Positions 15,733 through 24,020 of a stretch of 64,000 nucleotides of DNA are shown here, one piece after another (position 1 is the stretch's first letter; each line of letters begins with the position of its first letter). The stretch lies in NCBI GenBank assembly GCA_016191205.1, contig JACPPB010000009.1:163209-227208 (forward strand), given 5' to 3'. Source of the stretch: Gammaproteobacteria bacterium (GTDB taxonomy: Bacteria > Pseudomonadota > Gammaproteobacteria > Pseudomonadales > Porticoccaceae). Below the pieces are notes generated by a model. It had not been told where the DNA came from, searched no databases, and worked only from the letters and a program-made list of their open reading frames with translations. The position numbers were made by a program, and so were the translations under genes.

Positions 15733-16029
15733 ATGAATTCATTCCAGCGCACGCCTGAATTTGACGCTTGGCTTAAGGCCTTGCGTGATCCTGTCGGAAA
15801 AGCCCGAATAATCGCGCGTATTCGTTCAGCCGAAGCCGGTAACTTTGGAGACTGTGAGCTGGTAGGCGAGGGAGTCTCGGAAATGAGAATTCACTGCGGG
15901 CCGGGTTACAGGGTTTACTACTCCCGCAAGGGTGACGTTGTGTATCTGCTGTTATGCGGCGGAGACAAGTCCACGCAGAAGCGTGACATCAAGCAGGCCA
16001 AGGCGCTGCTCAAGAGTCTTGAGGGTTGA
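15733..16029 (+). CDS. RelE/HigB-type toxin (phage Gp49-like / addiction module killer)
   Basis: 98-residue protein with the short RelE-fold pattern of this family: FDAWLKALRDPVGKARIIAR, then GDCELVGEGVSEMRIHCGPGYRVYYS, shown here in part as VSEMRIHCGPGYRVYYS, then LLLCGGDKSTQKRDIKQA. Likely a ribosome-dependent or related mRNA interferase. The ATG at 15733 is preferred to an earlier TTG because family members begin at the helix around FQRTPEF and the palindromic operator would otherwise lie inside the gene. The antitoxin follows after 3 nt, toxin-first as in higBA. Confidence 0.82.
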   Translation: MNSFQRTPEFDAWLKALRDPVGKARIIARIRSAEAGNFGDCELVGEGVSEMRIHCGPGYRVYYSRKGDVVYLLLCGGDKSTQKRDIKQAKALLKSLEG

Positions 16030-16032
16030 GTC

Positions 16033-16323
16033 ATGAAGAAGAAACTTGCTCGGTTTGATGCTGCCGAATACCTCGACAATGAAGAGGTCATCGCGGAGTA
16101 CCTGAACGCGGCCCTTGAAGACGAAAACCCCGATGTCTTTCTTGTCGCAATTAGCGACGTTGCGAAGGCGAGAGGAATGGCACAACTTGCCAAAGATACG
16201 GGGTTGGGTCGTGAAAGCCTCTACAAGGCGTTGGCTCCTGGTGCAAAGCCACGGTATGACACTGTCTTGAAGTTGATCCGCGCTCTAGGTGTTGAGCTGC
16301 ATGCGGCACCAGCGCATAAATGA
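16033..16323 (+). CDS. HigA-type antitoxin (addiction module antidote)
   Basis: 96-residue helix-turn-helix protein: DVAKARGMAQLAKDTGLGRE, then SLYKALAPGAKPRYDTVLKL, the pattern of the probable addiction module antidote family paired with Gp49/HigB-like killers. Expected to neutralise the upstream toxin and repress the operon. GAGGGTTGAG precedes the ATG. The stop codon is 7 nt from the attC left box. Confidence 0.84.
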   Translation: MKKKLARFDAAEYLDNEEVIAEYLNAALEDENPDVFLVAISDVAKARGMAQLAKDTGLGRESLYKALAPGAKPRYDTVLKLIRALGVELHAAPAHK

Positions 16324-16330
16324 AGGCCAA

Positions 16331-16376
16331 CTCTAACCCTTCGCCGCAGGCGCGACGGCCCGCGGCCTGAGCTCAA
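16331..16376 (+). other. Truncated attC of cassette 2
   Basis: The left box CTCTAAC, arms CGCAGGCGCGACGGCC and CGCGGCCTGAGCTCAAA are nearly the same as in the first attC but with a shorter hairpin tip. The GTTRRRY right box expected next is absent; GGAATCAAGGG follows instead. Confidence 0.7.
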
Positions 16377-16395
16377 AGGAATCAAGGGAATCAAC

Positions 16396-16420
16396 GGGGT
16401 CAAGTCTCTCATTGTAACAT
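16396..16420 (-). repeat. Inverted copy of the REP-element end
   Basis: The 25 bases here are the exact reverse complement of 14596-14620 and 14759-14783. Together with those copies it brackets the two cassettes with oppositely oriented repeats, which makes the segment a possible composite unit or inversion target. Confidence 0.75.
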
Positions 16421-16544
16421 TCCGCCAATATAACGCCGGAAAATCAGGGATCTTGCAATCCCGCATCCGTTTTTACGAAGAACAGCAAGTCCTTATCCCG
16501 AAACAGCTGCGGGCATTTGCGCCCACAATATGTGTTGTTTGCCA

Positions 16545-17768
16545 TCAACCGGGAACCGCCTCCCCGTGCAGCACTTCGCTCGCCACCAGTTGCCGGATTT
16601 CCGCCTCGCTCATCGCCAGGCGCTCGCGCAATATGCTTTCGTTGTGCTCGCCCAGATAGGGCGCTTCCAGTGTGAGGAGTTCCGGGCACTCGGAGAAGCG
16701 TAACGGCATGCCCGGTATCTGAAACTCGCCCATGCCGCGATCGCTGATGGTGCGCACGGTGCCGCGCTCGATCAGATGCGGGTGCTGCATCGCCTCGCCC
16801 GGCGTCAGCACCGGTGCCACCGGCACGCGCACTGCTTCCAGCGCTTCGCGCGCGGCAGTGTCGCTGGGCATGGACTGGATCCAGCCCTCGATGATTTCGA
16901 TCAGTGCGGCGAGATTGGCGACGCGGTCGGCGTTGGTTCTGAAGCGGGGATCGGTCAGCATGTCGGCACGATCCATCACCTGGCACAGCGCCTTCCACTG
17001 TTTGGCGGTCACCGCGATCACGAACATGCAGGAATCCCTGCCGCGATAAATGCCGTCGGGCGCCACCGCCGGATGGTGCCGGCCATTGCGCGTGGGCTGC
17101 ATCTTGCCGTTGGAATTGCTGTAGAGCTGGACGCTCAGGTCGTGGCAGTGAAAGTAGCTGTCCAGCAGCGAACAGTCGATATATTGACCGCCGCCACCCT
17201 GGGAGCGATAAAACAGCGCGCCGTTGATCGCGGCCAGGGCGTGCACGCCGGTGTTGATATCGCCGATGGAAATCGCCGGCATGATCGGGGCTTCCTGGGG
17301 ATAGCCCATCAGGCTGGTCACGCCCGCATAGGCCTGCCCCATGTAATCGAAACCGGGCAGATGGGACAGCGGTCCGGTTTGACCAAATGCCGAGATCGAG
17401 CAATAAATCAGTTGGGGGTTGATGTCCTTCGCCACATCCCAACCCAGGCCCATGTCCGCGATCACGCCGGGCGAATAATTTTCGATCAGTACGTCGGTGT
17501 CGGTGATCAGCTTCTTGATGATTTCCACCGACGCGGATTTGCGCATATCCAGGCACAGGCTTTTTTTGCCGCGATTCTGTTGAATGAAATAGCCGCTGCG
17601 GCCGTTTTTGTTATAGGCCATGGTGCGCGTCATGTCGCCACGCGGCGCCAGTTCCACCTTGATGATGTCAGCGCCCATTTCCGCCATCAGACGCGTGGTG
17701 GTGGGTCCGGCCAGCGCATGGGTGAAATCGAGCACTTTGCAGTTTGCCAATATCCGCTTCACGGTCAT
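16545..17768 (-). CDS. CaiB/BaiF family CoA-transferase (class III)
   Basis: 407-residue enzyme moving CoA between acyl groups. Family blocks are visible: VLDFTHALAGPTTTRLMAEMGADIIKVE near the start (seen as LAGPTTTRLMAEMGADIIKV), RSGYFIQQNRGKKSLCLDM, and GFDYMGQAYAG, which carries the usual catalytic Asp. Downstream of the SMP-30 gene on the same strand after 43 nt, so the two are probably one operon. Substrate unknown; the context suggests an organic acid or side-chain CoA ester of a cyclic compound. Confidence 0.87.
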   Translation of the reverse strand: MTVKRILANCKVLDFTHALAGPTTTRLMAEMGADIIKVELAPRGDMTRTMAYNKNGRSGYFIQQNRGKKSLCLDMRKSASVEIIKKLITDTDVLIENYSPGVIADMGLGWDVAKDINPQLIYCSISAFGQTGPLSHLPGFDYMGQAYAGVTSLMGYPQEAPIMPAISIGDINTGVHALAAINGALFYRSQGGGGQYIDCSLLDSYFHCHDLSVQLYSNSNGKMQPTRNGRHHPAVAPDGIYRGRDSCMFVIAVTAKQWKALCQVMDRADMLTDPRFRTNADRVANLAALIEIIEGWIQSMPSDTAAREALEAVRVPVAPVLTPGEAMQHPHLIERGTVRTISDRGMGEFQIPGMPLRFSECPELLTLEAPYLGEHNESILRERLAMSEAEIRQLVASEVLHGEAVPG

Positions 17769-17811
17769 GTTGCTGCTTCCTTCGTTATGATTGTCGGTCG
17801 GAACGCGCGGT

Positions 17812-18735
17812 TTATTTGTTGAGAAAATTCAGTGGCAACCCGGGTCGCGGCCAGTCGATGGCCACCAGGCGACCGGTGGTGCCGAGCGTGATGTAAGCGG
17901 TTTTCAAGTCCGGTCCGCCAAAACAGATATTGGTGGTGCCGTGGTCGGGCATCGGCACATGTTCGACGTTTTTGCCATCCGGCGAGATCACGGTAATCCC
18001 GCCGTTGACCAGCGTCGCCACACAGATGTTTCCTGCCGAATCCACCGCCAGGGAGTCAAACAACTGGTGCCCGGGCACGCCGACCACCAGATTGCGCCGC
18101 GGCTGGCCGTTGGCGCGCACCTGGGCAAACCGTCCCGGCCCCGCCAGATCGTAGGACCACAGCCGGCCGGTGGGGGTCTCCGCCACGTACAGGATACGTT
18201 CGTCGGGCGACAGGCCGATGCCGTTGGGGCCTTCCATCGGAAAGATCATTTCGCGAATTTCCGAGCCGTCCGGCAGCGCATAAAACACGCCGGTGACATC
18301 GCGCGAACGTGCGTAATGCTTGCCATGGTCGGTAAACCAGAAGCCACCGGCGGCATCGAAAACGATATCGTTGGGGCCTTTCAGCGGTTCGCCGTTACAG
18401 GCTTTGTAGAGCACCTCGAACTCGCCGGTATGGATATCGACTTTCTCGATACGGCCGCTGGTGTAATCCTTCGCGGTCAATCCCGGGGAGATGCGGCCAT
18501 TGCGTTCGCTGAATTCAAAGCCGCCGTTGTTGCAGACGTAACACTTGTCGTCCGGCCCGATCGCCGCGCCATTGGGCCCGCCACCCAGTCTGGCGACCAC
18601 GCTGACAGTGCCATCCGGCGCCACCCTGGAGAGGCGCCCGCCGGCAATTTCGACCACCAGCACGCTGCCGTCCGGCATGGCCACCGGCCCTTCCGGAAAC
18701 ATCAATCCCGATGCGATTTGTCGCAGTTCCGTCAT
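17812..18735 (-). CDS. SMP-30/gluconolactonase-family protein
   Basis: 307-residue six-bladed beta-propeller lactonase. Metal-site features are visible: FPEGPVAMPDG (Glu ligand), NGAAIGPDDKCYVCNNGG, GPNDIVFDAAGGFWFTD and SLAVDSAGNICVATL. The ATG at 18735 has GGGTGG five bases upstream; a GTG at 18744 would add three residues. It opens lactone rings, and with the CoA-transferase it may act in breakdown of a cyclic substrate. Divergent from the Ltp-type gene across a 208-nt gap that should hold both promoters. Confidence 0.86.
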   Translation of the reverse strand: MTELRQIASGLMFPEGPVAMPDGSVLVVEIAGGRLSRVAPDGTVSVVARLGGGPNGAAIGPDDKCYVCNNGGFEFSERNGRISPGLTAKDYTSGRIEKVDIHTGEFEVLYKACNGEPLKGPNDIVFDAAGGFWFTDHGKHYARSRDVTGVFYALPDGSEIREMIFPMEGPNGIGLSPDERILYVAETPTGRLWSYDLAGPGRFAQVRANGQPRRNLVVGVPGHQLFDSLAVDSAGNICVATLVNGGITVISPDGKNVEHVPMPDHGTTNICFGGPDLKTAYITLGTTGRLVAIDWPRPGLPLNFLNK

Positions 18736-18943
18736 ACCGTCCACCCTGAAATTTATTGTTGTGTGTATGGTCGCCGCAACTGTAGGTCAGGTTTGACAGC
18801 AATGCCAACCCGGTCAACGCGTCGCTCGCTCATGCCCTGTTTGCATACACTGTTTGAAAGCGGCGCTGACAAACTATACTGGCAGCAGGGAGAATTCCTG
18901 GCCGAACCAAGTTCCTCACCCACAAGAACAATCAGGGGAAGAA

Positions 18944-20110
18944 ATGAACTTCAGCGACAAAGCCGTCATCACGGGCGTGGGTGAAACGCCCTATACCCGT
19001 GGCGGTGACAAAACCTCGGTGCAGCTCATGCTGGAGGCCATCCGCAACGCAGCCGCCGATGCCGGGCTGAATCCGAGGGATCTCGACGGCATCATTCCGC
19101 CGATGATGGACACCTACGCGGAAGAACTGGCGGCGAACCTGGGTATTGCCGACATGCGCTATTCGGTGACCGTCCACACCGGTGGTGCCAGCGCCGTGAC
19201 CGGCTTGCAGGACGCCGCCATGGCCGTGGCCAACGGCCTTGCGAACCATGTCTGCGTGGTGGTGGGCTGGAACGGCTACTCGGCGCTGCGCCCGAAGCCC
19301 GGCCACAAACCCAACCGCTCGCTGCGCGAAACCGCGATGTCGCTCGCCACCCGGGACTTTTATTTTCCCTACGGAGTCGCCGCTCCCGTCCAGCTCTATG
19401 GCTGGCTGGCAACCCGCCACCGGCAGCTCTACAAAACCCGCCCCGAGGATACCGGCGCCATCGCGTTGGCCGCCCGCAAACACGCCCAGCTCAATGACAA
19501 GGCGATGATGAAGGGCCAGGAGCTGACCATGGAGCAGTACCTCAATGCGCGCTGGATATCAGAGCCGTTCCGTCTTTACGACTGCTGCCTGGAAACCGAT
19601 GGCGCCTGCGCGGTGATCGTGTCCAGTCCCGAACGCGCCCGGGATCTCGCCAAACGGCCGATTTATATTGCCGGCGCCGCCGAAGGCCACCCTTATCCGG
19701 CGGACGATATAGCGGCGCGGCCCGACCCGTTCCAGATCGGTCTGTCCTTCGCGGCCCAGAAGGCCTTCGATATGGCCGGCGTCAAGGTTCACGACATGGA
19801 TTTCATGGAAATCTACGACTGCTTTACCTATGTGGTGATGCTGCAAATGGAAGCCATGGGGCTTTTTGAGCGTGGCGGCATTGGTGATTATGTGAAAGAC
19901 GGCAGAATCGAACTGGGCGGCGCCTGCCCCATCAACACCCACGGCGGCCTCTTGAGCGAAGGTCACGTCTGGGGCGCGAATCACATCGTGGAAGCCACCC
20001 GCCAACTGCGCGGCGAGTGCGGCGCACGCCAGGTCAAGGACGCGAAGCTGGGGCTCGTCACCGGCTGGGGCGATCTCGGCGACGGCAGCATCGCCATTCT
20101 GCACAACTGA
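18944..20110 (+). CDS. Lipid-transfer/thiolase-fold protein (Ltp family, likely aldolase)
   Basis: 388 residues with the thiolase fold of SCPx/Ltp proteins: [38 protein letters not shown] and the C-terminal [17 protein letters not shown]. Where true thiolases have the nucleophilic Cys, this one reads [10 protein letters not shown], so it is unlikely to be a thiolase. Ltp2-type steroid side-chain aldolases lack that Cys too and need a DUF35 partner, which is encoded next. The start at 18944 follows AGGGGAAG. The retro-aldol role is inferred. Confidence 0.82.
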   Translation: MNFSDKAVITGVGETPYTRGGDKTSVQLMLEAIRNAAADAGLNPRDLDGIIPPMMDTYAEELAANLGIADMRYSVTVHTGGASAVTGLQDAAMAVANGLANHVCVVVGWNGYSALRPKPGHKPNRSLRETAMSLATRDFYFPYGVAAPVQLYGWLATRHRQLYKTRPEDTGAIALAARKHAQLNDKAMMKGQELTMEQYLNARWISEPFRLYDCCLETDGACAVIVSSPERARDLAKRPIYIAGAAEGHPYPADDIAARPDPFQIGLSFAAQKAFDMAGVKVHDMDFMEIYDCFTYVVMLQMEAMGLFERGGIGDYVKDGRIELGGACPINTHGGLLSEGHVWGANHIVEATRQLRGECGARQVKDAKLGLVTGWGDLGDGSIAILHN

Positions 20111-20209
20111 TCGTCGGCGCGCGCCGCAATCACTGATCGCCGCGCGCCTCAGCCAATAATCGCCCTGCGATGATACGGGTAATCGTGTTACGAACCGGGA
20201 GCATTCTTC

Positions 20210-20629
20210 ATGACAAGTCGGTTGCCGCAAGCGCGTCCCATCCCCCGATCGGACGATCACCTGAACGGCCAGTTCTGGGCGCATTGCACGGCAGGCAAAC
20301 TGTGTTTCCAACGCTGTCTCGATTGCGACACCTGGCGACACATGCCCCGCTACATGTGCGCGGCGTGCGGCTCGGATCGCTGGGAATGGCAGGAATCGTC
20401 CGGCAAAGGCCGGATTTTTTCCTGGATCATCACCCACCAGGCGATGCACCCCAAATTTCGCGAGGAAACACCCTACGCCGCGCTGGTGGTGGAGATGGAG
20501 GAAGGCGTGCGCTTTGTCAGCCGGCCGCTCGGCATTGCCAACGAGGATCTGGCCATCGACTTGCCGGTGCAGGTTGTCTTTGAAAACCTGGGCGAGGATT
20601 TTGCCCTGCCGCTGTTTCGCAGGGCTTAG
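20210..20629 (+). CDS. DUF35 Zn-ribbon/OB-fold acyl-CoA-associated protein
   Basis: 139 residues: Zn-ribbon with C36, C39, C50 and C53, then an OB fold (GKGRIFSWIITHQAMHPKF, YAALVVEMEEGVRFVSRPLG). DUF35 proteins bind acyl-CoA partners; ChsH2-type members complete Ltp aldolases and MaoC hydratases. It lies 99 nt after the Ltp-type gene in the same direction, so the two are very likely subunits of one enzyme. Confidence 0.86.
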   Translation: MTSRLPQARPIPRSDDHLNGQFWAHCTAGKLCFQRCLDCDTWRHMPRYMCAACGSDRWEWQESSGKGRIFSWIITHQAMHPKFREETPYAALVVEMEEGVRFVSRPLGIANEDLAIDLPVQVVFENLGEDFALPLFRRA

Positions 20630-20651
20630 CCGGTAGCTGAAAAAGCGCGGT

Positions 20652-20669
20652 GGCGGCTTCTCAGCCGCC
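20652..20669. terminator. Hairpin between convergent genes
   Basis: GGCGGC and GCCGCC form a 6-bp stem around TTCTCA between the DUF35 gene and the convergent cupin gene. It has no T-tract on either side but is placed to stop transcription from both. Confidence 0.45.
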
Positions 20670-20671
20670 CG

Positions 20672-21142
20672 TCAGCGCGGCAAATTCCCGGCGAGAAAAT
20701 CGTCAAGGGTCGTGACATTCAGTACGCGCTCTCCCCTGCCCAGCACTTCGAACAATTTGCCATCCACCGCCTGCATGCTGAAGAACACCACCGAGCCCTG
20801 GGGGCCGGCGAATTCCATATGGACATCGCCACCGGGTTTTTGCACGTAGTCGCCAGCCTGACGCACCTTGTGGATCGATTCGCCGGCGACGGTTTCGACC
20901 GTGTGGTGCTCGCCTTCGATAACCAGCGAGGTCGTGTTGCCCAGGTGCTTGTGGAAATGGCAGTAGGAGTTGGGCGCCCACTTGCCCAGGAAATCGACGG
21001 TGCCGGTGGCGGCGGACGCGCCCAGAATCCGGATCGAATAATCGATGGGGTAATCGAAACGGGGATCCGCGCCAAAGTGCATCCATTCACCGGTAGCGTC
21101 ATTGGTCGCGGGATCGAGCGTTAATGCGTTTGAACTGGTCAT
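20672..21142 (-). CDS. Cupin-domain protein
   Basis: 156-residue single cupin. The metal ligands fit CHFHKHLGNTTSLVIEGE and the second motif GGDVHMEFAGPQGS. The ATG at 21142 is chosen for its strong GCGAGGAG site nine bases upstream; the frame is open 17 codons further. Similar cupins act as dioxygenases or storage-type beta-barrels in aromatic and lipid catabolism, but the substrate cannot be read from sequence. Convergent with the DUF35 gene. Confidence 0.75.
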   Translation of the reverse strand: MTSSNALTLDPATNDATGEWMHFGADPRFDYPIDYSIRILGASAATGTVDFLGKWAPNSYCHFHKHLGNTTSLVIEGEHHTVETVAGESIHKVRQAGDYVQKPGGDVHMEFAGPQGSVVFFSMQAVDGKLFEVLGRGERVLNVTTLDDFLAGNLPR

Positions 21143-21354
21143 GACGTACTCCTCGCATCGGGGTGGTTGGATATTGCGTCTGCTGAAGCACAACCGGGTT
21201 TATTGTTGTGGTGGTCGCCGAGTTGCGAAAACCGGGGCCGGTGGCGCCTGCCCGGTATGGTGCATTGAATCATCCCGGGCCATTGCCTGCAATTTGCTTC
21301 CGGGAACGGACCAGGCGCTTCTGGTAACCGCCACCGGCGCTGCTTGAGAATTTT

Positions 21355-21504
21355 TGGCGGGGGTGTGAACTTTATCGATCCTGCCCGGGTCTCATCCCGT
21401 GCACGTCAATCCTCTTGTTGTGTTGGGAAAGAAGCCGGGGGCCACCCCCTCTTGGTTACCCCGGTCAAACCTTTAAGCGGCATCACCCGATGCCGCTTTT
21501 TTTT
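21355..21504 (+). ncRNA. Candidate structured small RNA, copy 1
   Basis: A ~150-nt element repeated at 24021-24174. Features in order: GGGTGTGAACTTT; a short hairpin CGGG-TCTCAT-CCCG; a stem CCGGGG/CCCCGG (21435-21440, 21459-21464) with an 18-nt loop containing CCCCCTCT; and an intrinsic terminator (AGCGGCAT-cacccg-ATGCCGCT, 21476-21497) with eight T. No coding gene is on this strand nearby: upstream the cupin gene runs the other way and downstream the reverse-strand repeat protein ends. So the terminator must serve a stand-alone transcript. The C/U-rich loop could pair with Shine-Dalgarno sequences. No promoter was recognised. Confidence 0.5.
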
Positions 21505-21616
21505 GCGTGTGCGGACGTTTGGGGTCGCACGCCGCAGGGCATTCCTGATCACGGCTTCGACGGCGGCGATCCGGTTTGGTACGAGGCGACCGGATCACCG
21601 CTGCCCTGCCCGCGCT

Positions 21617-23689
21617 TCAGTTGAAGGTGGCATGCGCGCTTTGATCGCCGAGCATCGGCACGGCGCAACTCGTTGCAGTCCCACTGCAAGCCCCCGACCA
21701 TCCGAGAAACACATGCTTCCTGGCCGGTTTCGCGGTCAGCGTGACGCTGGTGCCGACGGTGTAGGTCTTGGAACAGGTTTTGCCGCATTTGATACCCTTC
21801 GGGCTGCTGGTTACGGCTCCCGAGCCGGTTTTGGTGACCGTCAGCGTGTAGAGCTGGGTCGAGGGGACAAAGGTTGCAGTCACGCTGTGGGCCGCATTCA
21901 TGGTCGTGTTGCATGCGGCCGTACCGCTGCAATCACCGCTCCAGCCGGTGAATACGCTGCCGCTGTTCGCAGTGGCGGTGAGCGTCACCGCAGTGCCTGA
22001 ATCCAGATTGACGGAACAGGTAACGCCGCAGTCGATGCCGTTACCGGTCACGCCGCCGGTGCCGCTGCCAGCCTTGCTGACGGTGAGCGCGTACTGCCGG
22101 GTGAAGTTGGCGCTGACCACAGTGTCCGCTTTCACGGTCACGACGCAATTTCCGCTGCCCGTGCAGGCGCCGCTCCAGCCGCTGAACACGCTGCCGGCGT
22201 CGGGCGTTGCGGTCAGCGTGGCGGTGGTGCCGTCGTCAAGCATGACCGCGCAGGTGGTTCCGCAGTCGAGGCCGTTGCCGCTCACGGTGCCCGAGCCGGA
22301 GCCGGTCTTGCCTGCGGAAAGCTGGTATTGCGGCACGGCACCCCCGTCAATTTGCAGTGTGTACGCCTTGCTCACGGTGGCGCTGTCCGCGTCCGTCGCG
22401 CCGACCGTGAAGCTGAAGTTGCCGCCGCTGGTCGGTGTGCCGGACAGTACGCCGTCGGCGCCGGCGATACTCAGGCCCGGCGGCAGGCTGCCCGGGGCGA
22501 TGGTGATTGTGTAGGGCGAATTGCCACCCACCACGACGGTACGCGGTGTGTACGGCGTACCCAGTTCGCCGTCCTGAAGATTGTCCACCAGCCCGAGCGG
22601 CGCCGCCGCATCGAAGCCGGCCATCTGGGCGCCGATGTAGTCGCCGACGATGGCCTGGTCCGCACAGCGGACGAAATAGGGATTGCCGTTTGCGTCGGTC
22701 ACTTCCGTGCCATCGGCGGTGGAATCAACGCCGTGCAGATAAAGCGGGTCGGTGGGGTCGGCGGTGGGATCTACCGTATCGCACATGGCTTCACCGGTTT
22801 CGCCGTCACGGGTGTCGGCGGCGGCGGCATATTTGTAGAACTCGTAGCGCCGAGTCACGACTTCGTTGCCGTCACCGGCGTCGTCTGGCAGGCCCTCCTC
22901 TTCGGCTTTGGCCAGGTTTCCGGCGCTGTTGATTTGCAGCAGCTTCCATTCGGATTCGACTTCGTCGGGTTCGCCGTTTTGCCAGTCGGCCTTGCCGTCG
23001 CCATCGGTATCCGCCGAAACAAGATCCCCCAGGGCGACCGGGTTGATGTTGTGCGAAATCGTCTTGATCACTTTGACCCAGGACGGTTCACCGAACTGCT
23101 GGCCGACAGGAATTGGCACGACCGGGGCCGGAATCGCGGCGACCACCTGCGCCGGTACTGCAACCGCCGGCGGGTAATAGACGAAGCTGGGCGTGCCCAC
23201 ATTCACCGCCGGACCCTGAACCAGGGTGCCGGTGCCGTCATCGAGCAGCCAGTTGTATTTCACCGCGGTGGGGCTGCCGTAAAAGCCGACGCCGAAATGC
23301 TCGCAGCCGTAGCTGTAATTGCTGGTATCGGTACAGAAATGGCCGTCGGTGGGCGTGAGCACCGCGGTGGGTATCAGGGTGAAGGTGCCCGCAACCCAGG
23401 TGCCGTCGGGATTTTTCGTGCTTGCGTAGCGGACAAATACTTTCGAATGCGCCGGATCGGTGTTGTCTTCGCGAATCTTCGGCGGACCGTAATGGTTCCA
23501 GTCGTAGGTATAGGTAATGTCCGTGCTGTGGACATCGTCGATTTCGATCTCGAAACCATGACAATCCCGACCGGTGTCATTCACGGCGTCGAAGTTGTTC
23601 AGGTCGCCGTACACGGTGCTGGCGCCAGCGTGGTGAACACCCAGCATCATCAGGGTGAGTAGCAGAGGGACAGAATGGAGCCGTTTCAT
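21617..23689 (-). CDS. Exported multi-domain protein with Ig-like and InlB-type B-repeats
   Basis: 690 residues with a signal peptide (cleavage near GAS, residue 24). The N-terminal half has no family I recognise, with acidic DTDGDGKADW (calcium-loop-like) around the middle. Next is a putative Ig domain (GELGTPYTPRTVVVGGNSPY...GSLPPGLSIAGADGVLSGTP, in part PPGLSIAGADGVLSGTP). The C-terminus has three tandem ~75-residue repeats, each with paired cysteines and F-x-GWSG (VFSGWSGAC, VFTGWSGDC, VFLGWSGAC), like divergent InlB B-repeats. No sorting signal or anchor is seen, so it is probably secreted or periplasmic. It is flanked by the two candidate small RNAs. Function unknown. Confidence 0.75.
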   Translation of the reverse strand: MKRLHSVPLLLTLMMLGVHHAGASTVYGDLNNFDAVNDTGRDCHGFEIEIDDVHSTDITYTYDWNHYGPPKIREDNTDPAHSKVFVRYASTKNPDGTWVAGTFTLIPTAVLTPTDGHFCTDTSNYSYGCEHFGVGFYGSPTAVKYNWLLDDGTGTLVQGPAVNVGTPSFVYYPPAVAVPAQVVAAIPAPVVPIPVGQQFGEPSWVKVIKTISHNINPVALGDLVSADTDGDGKADWQNGEPDEVESEWKLLQINSAGNLAKAEEEGLPDDAGDGNEVVTRRYEFYKYAAAADTRDGETGEAMCDTVDPTADPTDPLYLHGVDSTADGTEVTDANGNPYFVRCADQAIVGDYIGAQMAGFDAAAPLGLVDNLQDGELGTPYTPRTVVVGGNSPYTITIAPGSLPPGLSIAGADGVLSGTPTSGGNFSFTVGATDADSATVSKAYTLQIDGGAVPQYQLSAGKTGSGSGTVSGNGLDCGTTCAVMLDDGTTATLTATPDAGSVFSGWSGACTGSGNCVVTVKADTVVSANFTRQYALTVSKAGSGTGGVTGNGIDCGVTCSVNLDSGTAVTLTATANSGSVFTGWSGDCSGTAACNTTMNAAHSVTATFVPSTQLYTLTVTKTGSGAVTSSPKGIKCGKTCSKTYTVGTSVTLTAKPARKHVFLGWSGACSGTATSCAVPMLGDQSAHATFN

Positions 23690-24020
23690 GGGGTAGCCTC
23701 GTTTAAACGCGATGGTCAGGGCCGATCCGAGCGAACCCTTCCATCGACAACGCTACACCAGTGCCCGGGCTTTGGAGGTGAATTGGATCAAGGATGTGAC
23801 ACGGACCCGCTAAATGCCTTAACTGATATTGACCGGCGACAAGTGGGGCTGAGTTGCCGTGCGGGTTCCAGGCAAATCTGTGCGTCGCTGCCCTCGGCAC
23901 AAATCGCGATCGAAATTCGATAACGGACTGTCGGTCCACTGTCGATCCGCGCCACTTGGCCAGTGGGCGGCCCGGTGGTTGGGCGAGGGGACGTCTGCGT
24001 GGTCAGGCCGGAAAAAATTC
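23690..24020. other. Non-coding stretch upstream of the repeat protein gene
   Basis: 331 bases with no supported gene on either strand. It should hold the promoter of the reverse-strand repeat protein gene and of the second candidate small RNA. A purine/T-rich block GGAAAAAATTC (24010-24020) just before the RNA copy is partly matched by GAGAATTTT before copy 1, but no clear -35/-10 pair was found. Confidence 0.4.

Larger units (their letters stand above)
15667..16376 (+). mobile_element. Integron-type gene cassette 2 (toxin-antitoxin pair), right end lost
   Basis: It starts with the core GTTAGAGCTGGC. The left part of its own attC reads GCCAACTCTAAC (16326-16337), complementary to that start with one mismatch. 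The attC right-hand core is replaced after CTCAAA by a copy of the REP-type repeat, so this cassette can no longer excise normally. It holds two genes. Confidence 0.7.

Noticed and set aside
16337..16440. Intrinsic terminator after the antitoxin
   Set aside because: The stem there is the attC palindrome; no T-tract follows.
18854..18943. Longer N-terminus for the Ltp-type protein
   Set aside because: The extra 30 residues are unlike the family and the ATG at 18944 has a good ribosome-binding site.
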